From Actinobacteria bacterium HGW-Actinobacteria-2 (lineage in GTDB: Bacteria > Actinomycetota > Actinomycetes > Propionibacteriales > Propionibacteriaceae), in contig PHEY01000006.1 of the NCBI GenBank assembly GCA_002841335.1, positions 209,532 through 273,531 on the forward strand: 64,000 bases of DNA. The letters run 5' to 3'. The notes under the pieces were generated by a model. That model had not been told where the DNA came from, did no database searches, and saw nothing but the letters and a program-made list of their open reading frames with translations. Both the position numbers and the translations under genes were made by a program. This document shows, in pieces, positions 20,200-28,330 of the stretch; the stretch's first letter is position 1, and each line of letters opens with the position of its first letter.

Positions 20200-21075
20200 T
20201 CAGGCCGGCTTGCTCGCGGTCAGGGTGAAGCTCCCTGGGAACCGCTCGGGACGATCGCGCAGCCGCCATTCGCCGGTGCTCTCGTCGAAGGCCATCAGGC
20301 CCGGCAGGGCCTCCCACGCCGACGAGTCGTGCTCGACCAGGCTGGTCAGCTGCAGGCCGGCGTCCAACACGGCGGTGACGATCTGGCCCAGACCGTGGTT
20401 CCACTCCACCGACTCCGGCGAGCTGACCGCCTCCTTGCCGGCGTAGGTGACCTCGTCGCGCCACACCAAGGGCTGTTCCTGCTCGAAATAGGGCAACTCG
20501 AGCGCGAGGGTGGCCTGGCCGGGGCCGGTGATCCACGGTTGCTGGGCGCGATCGGGGTGCTCGGTGGCCACGTCCATGGCCAGCACCGAGTTCAGGACCG
20601 GGTGCCCGTCGCGAATGAACAGCCGACCACCCGGACGCAGCAAAGCGGCCACAGTTTGGGCCCAGCGTTCGATGCTCGGCAGCCAACAGATCGCCCCGAC
20701 GCCGGTGTAGACCAGATCGAACTGGCGGTTCACCACGGCTGGGGCGGAGTAGACGTCGGCTTCGACATAGGTGATCTCGGCGCCGGCGCTCGCGGCCAGC
20801 CTGCGGGCCTCGTCCAGGGATGCCGGGGAGAGGTCGACGCCGGTGACGCTGGCCGCGCCGAGCCGGGCCAGGCTGAGCGTGTCGGTGCCGATGTGGCACT
20901 GCAGGTGCACCACGTCCAGCCCGTCGAGGCGGCCGAGGCGGGGGAGGTCGAACCGGACCACATCGGACAGTGCGGCCGGGTCGGCCAGGAGGCGTTCGAT
21001 GCCGTAGTGCCGCACGTGGATCGGGGCGCGCGAATCCCAGTTGGCCCGGTTGGTGGCCAGGTAGTCCTCACTCAT
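20200..21075 (-). CDS. class I SAM-dependent methyltransferase
   Basis: A 291-residue protein with the Rossmann SAM motifs VVHLQCHIGTDTLSLARLGA (motif I, with the unusual HLQCHIG), GVDLSPASLDEARRLA (acidic loop), FDLVYTGVGAICWL (motif II) and LLRPGGRLFIRDGHP (motif III). This is the ubiE/methyltransf_11-like group; the substrate is unknown. ATG 21075 is preceded by TAGGCT seven bases upstream, so it is probably leaderless. Confidence 0.8.
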   Translation of the reverse strand: MSEDYLATNRANWDSRAPIHVRHYGIERLLADPAALSDVVRFDLPRLGRLDGLDVVHLQCHIGTDTLSLARLGAASVTGVDLSPASLDEARRLAASAGAEITYVEADVYSAPAVVNRQFDLVYTGVGAICWLPSIERWAQTVAALLRPGGRLFIRDGHPVLNSVLAMDVATEHPDRAQQPWITGPGQATLALELPYFEQEQPLVWRDEVTYAGKEAVSSPESVEWNHGLGQIVTAVLDAGLQLTSLVEHDSSAWEALPGLMAFDESTGEWRLRDRPERFPGSFTLTASKPA

Positions 21076-21082
21076 GCAGGCG

Positions 21083-21088
21083 AGCCTA
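21083..21088 (-). promoter_or_regulatory. leaderless -10 element TAGGCT for the methyltransferase
   Basis: On the minus strand TAGGCT lies seven bases before ATG 21075; there is no Shine-Dalgarno sequence. Confidence 0.45.
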
Positions 21089-21442
21089 GGCCGCGAGCGT
21101 GTCCAGCGTCGCCAGCTCGCCGCCGTTCGCGCGTGCCAGGGCGGCCAAGTAGGCCTGACTGAGATCGTCGGCGGTGGTCAGCTCGTCGGCGGACAGCGCC
21201 CCGAACTCCAGATCGGCCGGCCAGAAGCGGCACTTCGGATGCTGGCGAATCGCGGCCAGCACGGCCAGTGCGGTCGCCTGGCTCTCACCCAGTCGCAGCA
21301 GGAAGCGCAGCAGCGCGGCCTCGCTCACCGGGCACAGGGCGAAGTCCGGCTGGGTGGCCAGCCAGCGTCCGACCCGATCGTGGTGTTCGTGCTCGGCGAT
21401 CACCAACGCGGCTAGGACCGTGCCATCGAGCAGGACGGTCAT
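21086..21442 (-). CDS. vapC: VapC-type PIN-domain toxin ribonuclease
   Basis: A 118-residue PIN-domain protein. The first acidic residue is in LLDGTVLAAL, the conserved glutamate in SEAALLRFL, and later acidic residues in TADDLSQAYLAALA and LATLD. Such toxins cleave tRNA or rRNA until neutralised by the partner antitoxin. It overlaps the upstream antitoxin gene by four bases, the usual VapBC arrangement. Confidence 0.82.
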   Translation of the reverse strand: MTVLLDGTVLAALVIAEHEHHDRVGRWLATQPDFALCPVSEAALLRFLLRLGESQATALAVLAAIRQHPKCRFWPADLEFGALSADELTTADDLSQAYLAALARANGGELATLDTLAA

Positions 21443-21669
21443 CGCTCGGCCATTCCGGCGCTGGCCTGCGTGGCACTGACTTTGCGGCCGAGGCTGAGGA
21501 CCGGGAATCCGGTCAGGGCGTCAGTGGTGAGCTTCACCGGGACATCCAGTTGAGCCAGGCCGCGAACGGTGAGGTCGGCCAGGACCGTCGACAGCGAGAC
21601 TCCTCGCTGGGCAGCCAGTTCACGTGCCCGGCGGTGGACAGCCGGGGGCAGATCGACAGTGGTGCGCAT
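21439..21669 (-). CDS. vapB: VapB-type ribbon-helix-helix antitoxin
   Basis: A 76-residue protein whose N-terminus is a ribbon-helix-helix DNA-binding domain (MRTTVDLPPAVHRRARELAA) and whose C-terminal part would wrap the VapC toxin. ATG 21669 is preceded by TAGGAT six bases upstream, so the pair is probably made from a leaderless, autoregulated transcript. Confidence 0.8.
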   Translation of the reverse strand: MRTTVDLPPAVHRRARELAAQRGVSLSTVLADLTVRGLAQLDVPVKLTTDALTGFPVLSLGRKVSATQASAGMAER

Positions 21670-21675
21670 GACCGC

Positions 21676-21681
21676 ATCCTA
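21676..21681 (-). promoter_or_regulatory. leaderless -10 element TAGGAT for vapBC
   Basis: TAGGAT on the minus strand lies six bases before ATG 21669. VapBC complexes usually bind near such promoters, but no clear inverted repeat is visible. Confidence 0.45.
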
Positions 21682-21699
21682 GCTGATGCAGGCAAGATG

Positions 21700-21948
21700 T
21701 CAGCGTTGTTCGGGTGCCGGCAGTCCTAAGAGTCGGTTTCGCTCAGCGGCGTAGTCGGCCGGGCTGACCTGCCCGCTGGCCAGGCGCTGGTCCAACGCGT
21801 CCAACTGGGTGGCGACGAGCTTGGCTCGGGATGGGTTCGGTGGGGCAGTGAGCTGCTTGCGTGCGGCAGCGCGCAGGCCGACGATCAGAGCGATCGCGAT
21901 CGCAGACAGCATCGCCACTAGTGCGATGATCACCGCCATTCCCATCAT
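21700..21948 (-). CDS. small membrane protein with SHOCT-like C-terminus
   Basis: An 82-residue protein: one N-terminal transmembrane helix (MAVIIALVAMLSAIAIALIV), a basic linker, and a C-terminal short helix pair (LDQRLASGQVSPADYAAERNRLLGL) resembling the SHOCT (short C-terminal) domain. Start ATG 21948 is fixed by an AGGAGG Shine-Dalgarno seven bases before it; a longer open frame upstream is rejected. Function unknown. Confidence 0.65.
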   Translation of the reverse strand: MMGMAVIIALVAMLSAIAIALIVGLRAAARKQLTAPPNPSRAKLVATQLDALDQRLASGQVSPADYAAERNRLLGLPAPEQR

Positions 21949-22001
21949 GGCGAGTCCTCCTGCCCGTCGTCTCGAGCTTAGCCCCGACCACCCAAGAATG
22001 G

Positions 22002-22754
22002 TCAGAGAGTGGCGATCAGGTTGGCCTCGGCCAGCAACTCGGTGTCGCTCAGTACCTCCGTCGGTGTCCCGGTCGCCGCGACCCGGTGCCGCTCGTCGAG
22101 GACGATGCAGCGGGTGGCCAGGCGCATGGTCAGGTCCAGGTCGTGGGTGGCGACCACCATGGTGCGTCCGGCGGCGTGCAGGTCGCCCATCAACGCCAGC
22201 AGCCACGCGGACGTGCGCGGGTCCAGCCCGGCGGTGGGCTCGTCGAACAGCAGCACCTGGGGGCTCATCACCAGCACCGAACCGAGGGCGACCCGGCGCT
22301 GTTGGCCGCCGGACAGGTGCACCGGCGCGCGATCCAGCAGCGGCTCTATCTGGAGCATCTCGGCGATCTGGCCGATCCGCTGGTCGGTCTGGACGGCGTC
22401 CAACCCGAGCTGGCGGCAGCCGAAGGCGAGGTCCTCGCGCACCGTGGCCGAGAACAACTGGGCCTCGGAGTTCTGGAACACCAGGCCCACGCGGCTACGG
22501 AATCGGGCGTTGGCCGCCGGGTCGCTCAGCGCCTGCTCGGTGATCGATTCGCCGAAGGCCGACAGACTTCCGGAAGTGGGAAAGACCAGCCCGTCGAGCA
22601 TTTTCAACAAGGTGGACTTGCCCGACCCGTTCGCGCCGAGGAGGGCCAGGAACTCGCCCGGGTGCACCTCGAAGCTCACGTCGTCGAGGGCGACGTAGCG
22701 GTCGAGGTAGCGGTAGTGCAGGCCGCGGCCACGCAGCAGCGGTTCAGCGGACAA
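22002..22754 (-). CDS. cbiO: ECF-type metal importer ATPase (CbiO/NikO)
   Basis: A 250-residue ABC ATPase: Walker A GANGSGKST, signature LSGGQQRR, Walker B VLLFDEPTAGLD, H-loop VVATHDLDL. It powers the group I ECF importer formed with the CbiM and CbiQ proteins encoded just upstream. It starts with TTG 22754, preceded by GGGGAGA and overlapping the cbiQ end by 11 bases. Substrate Ni or Co; see the Nur-like boxes. Confidence 0.88.
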   Translation of the reverse strand: MSAEPLLRGRGLHYRYLDRYVALDDVSFEVHPGEFLALLGANGSGKSTLLKMLDGLVFPTSGSLSAFGESITEQALSDPAANARFRSRVGLVFQNSEAQLFSATVREDLAFGCRQLGLDAVQTDQRIGQIAEMLQIEPLLDRAPVHLSGGQQRRVALGSVLVMSPQVLLFDEPTAGLDPRTSAWLLALMGDLHAAGRTMVVATHDLDLTMRLATRCIVLDERHRVAATGTPTEVLSDTELLAEANLIATL

Positions 22755-23622
22755 CGACGTCTCCCCACAACAGGCCCACCGCGGCGGCGACCACCGCGCA
22801 TCCCCAGGCGACGTCCGTCCAGCGCAGTCGGGCGGGTGTCGGATCGACCAGACGACCAGTGAAACCGCGGGCGGTCATCGCCTGATGCACCTGGTCGGCC
22901 AACTCATTGGAGCGGACGAACAATGCGCCCACGCTGCCGCCGACGAAAGCGCGATCCTCACCCCCGGTGGCTCCGCCGATGCTGCGCGCCCGCCGCGCCT
23001 GCAGGAGATCGGCCAGGCTGCGCCCCAGCACCCACAGATAGCGGTGCGCCATGGTGGCGATCAGTACGAACCCGGCCGGCGCGCCGATGCTGCGCAGGGC
23101 CGCGGTCAGTCGCAGCCAGGACGTGGTGCGGGTCAGCACGACCACCACGGCCAGACTGGCCACCACCCGAGCCAACACGAGCCACCAGCCGGTCAGTCCG
23201 GTGGCGGTCAGGCCCACCGCTTGTTCCGCCCAGCTGCCCAGCGGAAGCACGATCGTCCCGGGTCGAACCAGCGACGTCGTGGCCGGCAGCATCACCACGG
23301 CGGTGACCACGGACACCGGGACGACGATGCCCAGCAACGCTCGTCCTGCCCCGGCCGCAACCGCGCCCACTACAACCATGACGGCCGCCACACTGAGCAG
23401 CCGTGGGTCGTGCATCAGGGCGAACGCCACCAACACCAGCAGGGCGGTGATGAGCTTCACTCGCGGGTCGAAGTCGGCCAGCCGGCCGGGCGGCTCGCTG
23501 AGGATGGCGAGCAGTCGTTCGACCTGGCCGAGGCTCTTGCGGAGAAAGCGATGCGGCCGTCGTTGCGGCGCGTCAACACCGACGGTGGGCGCCGCCAGCC
23601 AGTCCGGAAGAGTGGTGGTCAC
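22744..23622 (-). CDS. cbiQ: ECF metal importer T-component (CbiQ/NikQ)
   Basis: A 292-residue membrane protein with about five or six helices. The family coupling motifs are present in degenerate form (ARVVASLAVVVVL, ARRARSIGG). GTG 23622 overlaps the cbiM stop as GTGA. A longer in-frame extension would lie inside cbiM and is rejected. It couples ATP hydrolysis by CbiO to substrate release from CbiM. Confidence 0.85.
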   Translation of the reverse strand: MTTTLPDWLAAPTVGVDAPQRRPHRFLRKSLGQVERLLAILSEPPGRLADFDPRVKLITALLVLVAFALMHDPRLLSVAAVMVVVGAVAAGAGRALLGIVVPVSVVTAVVMLPATTSLVRPGTIVLPLGSWAEQAVGLTATGLTGWWLVLARVVASLAVVVVLTRTTSWLRLTAALRSIGAPAGFVLIATMAHRYLWVLGRSLADLLQARRARSIGGATGGEDRAFVGGSVGALFVRSNELADQVHQAMTARGFTGRLVDPTPARLRWTDVAWGCAVVAAAVGLLWGDVVVR

Positions 23623-24632
23623 GCCGTGGTGCTGACCGGTTTGCGCCGATTCGCCAGCCACAGCGCACCGTAGGTGAACCCGGCGACGATCAAGGATCCG
23701 ACCAGGGCGGAGATCCAGTAGGCGGCCACGGGTGCATCCCCGCTGGCGAAGCCGTAGTCGGGAAGCACCGAATGAGTCCAGAACGACGACCATTGCTCCA
23801 GGCCGGCCGGAATCGCGCCGAGTTGTTCGCCGAGCTCGTCCGGTGCCCACTCGCCGAAAGCGGTGCCCTGAGCGACCAGGCCCAGCGGGGTAGCCAGGGC
23901 GAGGACGGCCAGCACGCCCAAGGACACCAAGCCGGGGTTGCCGCGGAGCTTGTCGCTGGTCGGTTCGATGCCGTCGAGCTGTCCGGTGCGAGCCAGAAAG
24001 CCGTAGCCGGCGCCGGTGATGATCGCCTCGGCCGGGCCGGCGATCAGCAGGTGGGCGAACAGCATCGCCGGAAGCGTTGCGGTCAGCCCATAGGGGTTGA
24101 ACAGCGCAGTGCCGTCCGCGGTGTGGAAGAGGGCCGGCTGGATGCCCAGCTCGACCCCGACCGCGATGGACGCGCTCAGGATGGCGACGTAGCCGGCGAT
24201 CGCGGCGGCGGTGATCCGGCGGACCGAGCCGGCTGCGGAATTGCCCGCCACCAGGCGGTTCACCACGGTCGCCACCAGCGGCATCAAGATGGCCATGTTG
24301 ACCACGTTCACCCCGTAGGCCAGCACGCCGCCGTCACCGAAGATCAGGGCCTGGAAGAGCAGGGCCACTGCGGTGGCTATCACTGCCGCGGCCGGCCCCA
24401 TCACGATCGCGATCAGTGCCGATCCGACGGCGTGAGCCGTGGTGCCGTCCGGGATCGGCAGGTTGAACATCATGATCAAGAAGCTGAACGCCGACAGCAT
24501 GGCCAACTTCGGCACGGCCCGTCCCTTGACCTGCCGCATCACCTGGCGAGAAGCGACCGCGATCGCGGGAATGGCGATGGCCAAACCCACCGCGCAGGTT
24601 TCCGGTGACAGGTAGCCGTCGGGTACGTGCAT
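23619..24632 (-). CDS. cbiM: ECF metal importer substrate component (CbiM/NikM with CbiN-like tail)
   Basis: A 337-residue protein beginning MHVPDGYLSP, the family hallmark in which the N-terminal Met-x-His coordinates Ni or Co. About seven helices follow (MFNLPIPDGTTAHAVGSAL is another conserved stretch). The C-terminal 100 residues contain an extra periplasmic loop and a helix, as in fused CbiM-CbiN/PDGLE proteins. Start ATG 24632 has AGAGGGG upstream. Two Nur-like boxes precede it. Confidence 0.88.
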   Translation of the reverse strand: MHVPDGYLSPETCAVGLAIAIPAIAVASRQVMRQVKGRAVPKLAMLSAFSFLIMMFNLPIPDGTTAHAVGSALIAIVMGPAAAVIATAVALLFQALIFGDGGVLAYGVNVVNMAILMPLVATVVNRLVAGNSAAGSVRRITAAAIAGYVAILSASIAVGVELGIQPALFHTADGTALFNPYGLTATLPAMLFAHLLIAGPAEAIITGAGYGFLARTGQLDGIEPTSDKLRGNPGLVSLGVLAVLALATPLGLVAQGTAFGEWAPDELGEQLGAIPAGLEQWSSFWTHSVLPDYGFASGDAPVAAYWISALVGSLIVAGFTYGALWLANRRKPVSTTA

Positions 24633-24648
24633 GAAGGATCCCCTCTTA

Positions 24649-24665
24649 ATGCAACTGAGCAGCAA
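24649..24665. promoter_or_regulatory. Nur-box-like site, promoter-proximal copy (degenerate)
   Basis: ATGCAA-N5-CAGCAA, an imperfect match to the Streptomyces Nur (nickel uptake regulator) box tTGCaa-N5-ttGCAA. It shares the 11-mer CTTAATGCAAC with the better box at 24789. It lies 17 bases upstream of cbiM, on top of the ribosome-binding region. Confidence 0.45.
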
Positions 24666-24788
24666 TAGCGGAGTTATATCGCCTGCGTGATCTGGGTGCA
24701 ACCGGACGAGGAGTCGCCCGCTGCGTGGTGGGTGGGTCCCAGGATCTGGAGAGCGGGACCCGCCCAGCCGCCGACCAGTCAACACTTA

Positions 24789-24805
24789 ATGCAACGAGGT
24801 TGCAA
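24789..24805. promoter_or_regulatory. Nur-box-like operator upstream of the CbiMQO importer
   Basis: Read on the minus strand it is TTGCAA-CCTCG-TTGCAT, one mismatch from the Streptomyces Nur box tTGCaa-N5-ttGCAA. It sits about 160 bases upstream of cbiM, within a 246-base gap shared with the divergent gene at 24924. Nickel-dependent repression of the importer is inferred. Confidence 0.6.
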
Positions 24806-24923
24806 TAAGTTGCGCGAGGTTCTGGAGCGTCGTGCTCTGAGTTGAACCGCGTGGGCGGCCCCAACCCACTAGGCTCGCGTGCGCCAGACCGTAGCCCGGC
24901 CTCCGCCCATGGAAGTGACCACC

Positions 24924-25781
24924 ATGACCAAGATCGTGCCCGCCCCCGACGACCCTGGGTGTTTCGTCGTCGTCAGCGGCGAGACCGAACAGTCGTTCGT
25001 CGATCCGAACGACCCGCTGCGCCTGGAGTTCGAATACGTCCAGCGGATCGCCGAGATCCTCGACGTCAGCGTCCTGGATCAGCCCCGCTCCGGCCCGCTG
25101 CGGGTGGTGCACGTCGGTGGCGGTGGGATGACCATTCCTCGCTACATCCACGCGCGCCGTCCAGGTGTCTCCCAGACGGTGCTCGAGCCCGATGCCGATC
25201 TCATCGAGGACGTGCGGCGGATCATCCCCTTTCCGAGCCGGGGCAGCCTCCAGGTCCGCAATATCGACGGCGCGGCAGGGATGGCGACCATGCCCAGCGG
25301 CTGGGTGGACGTCCTGATCGTCGACGCCTTCGCCGGCGCTCAGGTGCCTGGCGACCTGGTCACCACGGCCTTCTTCGCTGAGGCGGTTCGCCTGCTGCGC
25401 ACCGACGGCATCCTGATCATGAACGTCACCGACACCGCCCCGTTCGAGTGGTCCAAACGGGCTCTGGCCGGGCTGGTCCGCTACTCCCCGAACGTCGGCG
25501 TGATCTCCGAAGTCCCGATCTGGAAGGGCCGCCGGTTCGGCAACTTGATCCTCGTCGCCGGCACCGAGATCCCCGTAGCTGCGCTGTCGCGGCGCTTGGC
25601 CAGCGCAGCCTTCCCGCAGCGACTTGTCGGCGGCGAGGCGCTGCTGGAGTGGATCGGGACGGCACTGCCGTTCACCCGCCACGACACCGAGCCGTCGCCC
25701 GAACCGAACTGGGGCAAGACCTGGTTCGGCCCGCGTCGTCACAAGGGTGACGACTTGGACGACCTGGACGACGTCGAATGA
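24924..25781 (+). CDS. spermidine-synthase-like (SpeE fold) methyltransferase-family protein
   Basis: A 285-residue Rossmann protein of the polyamine-synthase fold: RVVHVGGGGMTIPRYIHA is the nucleotide-binding loop, TVLEPDADLIEDV the acidic strand, DVLIVDAFAGAQVP the active-site region, and NVTDTAPF a late strand. The catalytic Asp context differs from true spermidine synthases, so the reaction is uncertain. The C-terminus is strongly acidic (DDLDDLDDVE). Start ATG 24924 has GGAAG about ten bases upstream; ATG 24909 is possible. A -10-like TAGGCT lies at 24870. Confidence 0.7.
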   Translation: MTKIVPAPDDPGCFVVVSGETEQSFVDPNDPLRLEFEYVQRIAEILDVSVLDQPRSGPLRVVHVGGGGMTIPRYIHARRPGVSQTVLEPDADLIEDVRRIIPFPSRGSLQVRNIDGAAGMATMPSGWVDVLIVDAFAGAQVPGDLVTTAFFAEAVRLLRTDGILIMNVTDTAPFEWSKRALAGLVRYSPNVGVISEVPIWKGRRFGNLILVAGTEIPVAALSRRLASAAFPQRLVGGEALLEWIGTALPFTRHDTEPSPEPNWGKTWFGPRRHKGDDLDDLDDVE

Positions 25782-25811
25782 ACCGGTGACCGGCCCGGTG
25801 GCGCGATGCAA

Positions 25812-25817
25812 TACCGT
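25812..25817 (+). promoter_or_regulatory. leaderless -10 element TACCGT for pyrE
   Basis: TACCGT ends six bases before ATG 25824, and no Shine-Dalgarno sequence is present. Confidence 0.5.
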
Positions 25818-25823
25818 GCTGCC

Positions 25824-26366
25824 ATGACCGCTCGCACCGCTCTCATCGAACAGATCTCCACCCTCGCCGTCGTCCGTGGCCGGGTCACCCTCGCCTCGGG
25901 CAAGGAAGCCGACTACTACGTCGACCTGCGCCGGGTCACTCTGGACGGAGTAGCCGCGCCGCTGGTCGGTGAGGTGATGACCGAGCTGGTCGCCGATCTG
26001 GAGTTCGACGCCGTCGGCGGACTGACCCTGGGCGCGGACCCGGTCGCGGTGGCGATGCTGCACCATGCCGCCCACAAGGGCGGACGCCTGGACGCGTTCG
26101 TGGTGCGCAAGGAGTCCAAGGCTCACGGCTTGCAGCGGCGGATCGAAGGCACCGAGGTGGCCGGACGCAAGGTGCTGGTGGTCGAGGACACCTCCACCAC
26201 CGGTGGTTCGGTGATGACCGCGGTACAGGCCGTCCGTGACGCCGGTGCCGAGGTGGTGGCGGTGGCCGTCATCGTCGATCGGAACACCGGTGCCAAGGAA
26301 CTGATCGAGGCGGCAGGCGTGCCGTATCGCTACGCCGTGGGCCTGGCCGATCTCGGCTTGGAATGA
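25824..26366 (+). CDS. pyrE: orotate phosphoribosyltransferase
   Basis: Converts orotate and PRPP to OMP in pyrimidine synthesis. The 180-residue protein has the PRPP-binding motif VLVVEDTSTTGGSVM, the orotate-loop stretch RVTLASGKEADYYVDLRRV at the N-terminus, and GGLTLGADPVAVAM in the core. Length is normal for actinobacterial PyrE. The start ATG 25824 is chosen because of the leaderless -10; six upstream in-frame residues are dismissed. Confidence 0.93.
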   Translation: MTARTALIEQISTLAVVRGRVTLASGKEADYYVDLRRVTLDGVAAPLVGEVMTELVADLEFDAVGGLTLGADPVAVAMLHHAAHKGGRLDAFVVRKESKAHGLQRRIEGTEVAGRKVLVVEDTSTTGGSVMTAVQAVRDAGAEVVAVAVIVDRNTGAKELIEAAGVPYRYAVGLADLGLE

Positions 26367-26469
26367 CCCGTCGGCGTTTTTGATCCACCCCACGGCATCG
26401 AAGGGCACGTTAGGCTGGGGCGAAACCGGCCGGGGCGGTCGGTGTCGGTTGAGGTGATGGGAGCCTGAC

Positions 26470-27282
26470 ATGCTCTGGTTTTTCTTGATTCTGCTCGTCG
26501 TTGTGGTGGGCATCGGGTTCTACGCGGTGAGCCTGTACAACGGCTTCGTCCGCTCGCGGAACCTGATCCAGGAGTCGTGGCGGCAGATCGACGTCGAACT
26601 GAATCGGCGCTACGACCTGATTCCCAACCTGGTCGAGACCGTGCGTGCCTACGCCGCCCACGAGCGCAACACGCTGGAGAACGTGACTCGGCTGCGTAAC
26701 CAGGCTGCCGCGCTGGCCGGCCAGGGTGGCGCATCGGCCGAGCGGGCTGAGGCGGAAGAGGCGCTGAGCGGCGCCGTCCGTGGCCTGATGGTGAGCGTCG
26801 AGGCCTACCCCGACCTGAAGAGCAATGTGAACTTCCTCGAACTGCAGCGCGAGCTGACCGCCACCGAGGACCGGATCGCCGCCGGACGGCGTTTCTACAA
26901 CGCCAACGTGCGCAACTACAACACCCAGGTGGAGTCCTTCCCGTCGGTGCTGGTCGCCAACATGTTCAAGTTCGAGAAGGCCACCTACTTCGAAGTAAAC
27001 GACCAGCAGGTCCGTCAGGCCCCGCACGTCAGCTTCGGTGAGATCAGCGAGCGTCCGGGCGGCCAGGCCGAGCCGACCAATGCCCAGCTGACTGCCGGCA
27101 CCACGGAGTCTGGCATGCCGAACCCGCAGGCGTACGACCAGGGCACTCTGGGAGCCCCGGCCCCGGGCAGCTTCGAGGCTCCCGCTCCGGCGCCGACCTT
27201 CCAGCAGCCGCCGGCCGCGCCGCCGCAGACGTTCCAGCAGCCGCCGGCCGATCCGCCGACCTACACCCCGCCGAAGCAGTGA
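26470..27282 (+). CDS. lemA: LemA-family membrane protein
   Basis: A 270-residue protein with one N-terminal transmembrane helix (MLWFFLILLVVVVGIGFYAV) and the LemA helical domain (SLYNGFVRSRNLIQESWRQI, NRRYDLIPNLVETVRAYA, FYNANVRNYNTQVESFPS, about residues 20-185). The last 85 residues form a low-complexity Pro/Gln-rich tail with repeated FQQPPA. Shine-Dalgarno GGGAG precedes ATG 26470. LemA proteins are widespread but of unclear function. Confidence 0.9.
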   Translation: MLWFFLILLVVVVGIGFYAVSLYNGFVRSRNLIQESWRQIDVELNRRYDLIPNLVETVRAYAAHERNTLENVTRLRNQAAALAGQGGASAERAEAEEALSGAVRGLMVSVEAYPDLKSNVNFLELQRELTATEDRIAAGRRFYNANVRNYNTQVESFPSVLVANMFKFEKATYFEVNDQQVRQAPHVSFGEISERPGGQAEPTNAQLTAGTTESGMPNPQAYDQGTLGAPAPGSFEAPAPAPTFQQPPAAPPQTFQQPPADPPTYTPPKQ

Positions 27283-27285
27283 CGA

Positions 27286-27320
27286 CAAGAAGCCCCCGGG
27301 ATCATTCCCGGGGGTTCTTG
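27286..27320. terminator. bidirectional hairpin terminator after lemA
   Basis: CCCCCGGGA-TCAT-TCCCGGGGG stem-loop (27293-27314), with outer CAAGAA/TTCTTG pairing around a bulge. It sits between the lemA stop and the convergent gene ending at 27340 and could serve both. Confidence 0.8.
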
Positions 27321-27339
27321 CTTGTCCGCGCTGGGTCGG

Positions 27340-28329
27340 TCAGCGGGTGACCATCTTGGTCTTGTGGCCGCTGCCGACGGTCTTGATGACGTCAGCAGGC
27401 ACTGAGTCCACCAGGCTGCGCTCAGTGATCCAGGACTGGTAATACTTGCCGCCGCTCATCCTGATCTGCGAGGCCAGCACCAATCCGTCACCATCGAGGA
27501 AGAGCCGGTACTCCCTCTGCGGTGCATCGGGAAAGTGCGGGTCGCTGTACTTCACTGCAACCTCCACTGCGGGACGTCCCCGCGGATCAACGGCGTGCTC
27601 GTCGACGGTGACATTGGGGAGCAGGGCGAGGCTACGAATGAGCAGGGCGCGATCAGCGGCGCTGGTTCGCACGTCCTTGAAAGCGCCGTCGGCAACGAGC
27701 GCGACCCACAGACTCGGAGGCGGGACGAAGTTCGCCTTGGGCGGATGCGTGGCGACGTAGTCCGCGGCTCGTTGGTTGATCGCATCAACCAGGCTCGCCG
27801 GGTCGTCGGGCATGGGTTGGGGCAGCAGGGCGGCGAACTCGGCGGTGGGCCACGTGTCGCGCCGGTAGGTGACCTCCGGAGCATCGCTAAGGCTGGTTGT
27901 CGACCAGCACCAGCCATCGTCGGCATACCAGGTGGTGTCTTGGCTGCTGCCGCCGATCATCGTGCCCGTCGGCTCGATGGTGTGAGTGGTCACCACCTTC
28001 AGGAACTTCCCGTCGGGGATAGTGATCGCCACTGCGTGACTCGCCAGGTTATCAAGAGCCTGTGCCGGCGTGGCTGACCCTACCGAACCGCTGGGAATCA
28101 CTGCCTGCCCGATCAGTCCGATGGTGGCGATCCCGGCGACCGCAGCCACCAATGCCCATCGCCGGGAGACCTGGCGGCTGGGCCGAGGCGAACCGGTGGT
28201 CTGGTCGAGGACGGCGTGGAGAACCCGATCGGCTCGCGTGGGAGACCACACCTCGTCCACTGACTCTGGGATGGGGCGGGCCGCCTCGAGGGCGCGCATG
28301 GCGGTGTCTTCGCTGAGGTGGGTAGTCAT
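27340..28329 (-). CDS. membrane-anchored anti-sigma-like protein (CU044_5270 type)
   Basis: A 329-residue protein with a cytoplasmic N-terminal region of about 60 residues (DTAMRALEAARPIPESVDEVWSPTRADRV), one transmembrane helix (ALVAAVAGIATIGLIGQAVI) and a large external domain. This is the layout of proteins encoded next to ECF sigma factors in actinobacteria. It begins one base after the sigma gene stop. No HxxxCxxC zinc motif is visible, so it is not a zinc-binding anti-sigma factor; the regulatory role is inferred from the neighbour. Confidence 0.68.
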   Translation of the reverse strand: MTTHLSEDTAMRALEAARPIPESVDEVWSPTRADRVLHAVLDQTTGSPRPSRQVSRRWALVAAVAGIATIGLIGQAVIPSGSVGSATPAQALDNLASHAVAITIPDGKFLKVVTTHTIEPTGTMIGGSSQDTTWYADDGWCWSTTSLSDAPEVTYRRDTWPTAEFAALLPQPMPDDPASLVDAINQRAADYVATHPPKANFVPPPSLWVALVADGAFKDVRTSAADRALLIRSLALLPNVTVDEHAVDPRGRPAVEVAVKYSDPHFPDAPQREYRLFLDGDGLVLASQIRMSGGKYYQSWITERSLVDSVPADVIKTVGSGHKTKMVTR

Positions 28330-28330
28330 G

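Noticed and set aside
24633-24878. Cobalamin riboswitch upstream of cbiM
   Set aside because: No B12-box-like conserved core could be seen; the gap instead contains Nur-like repeats.
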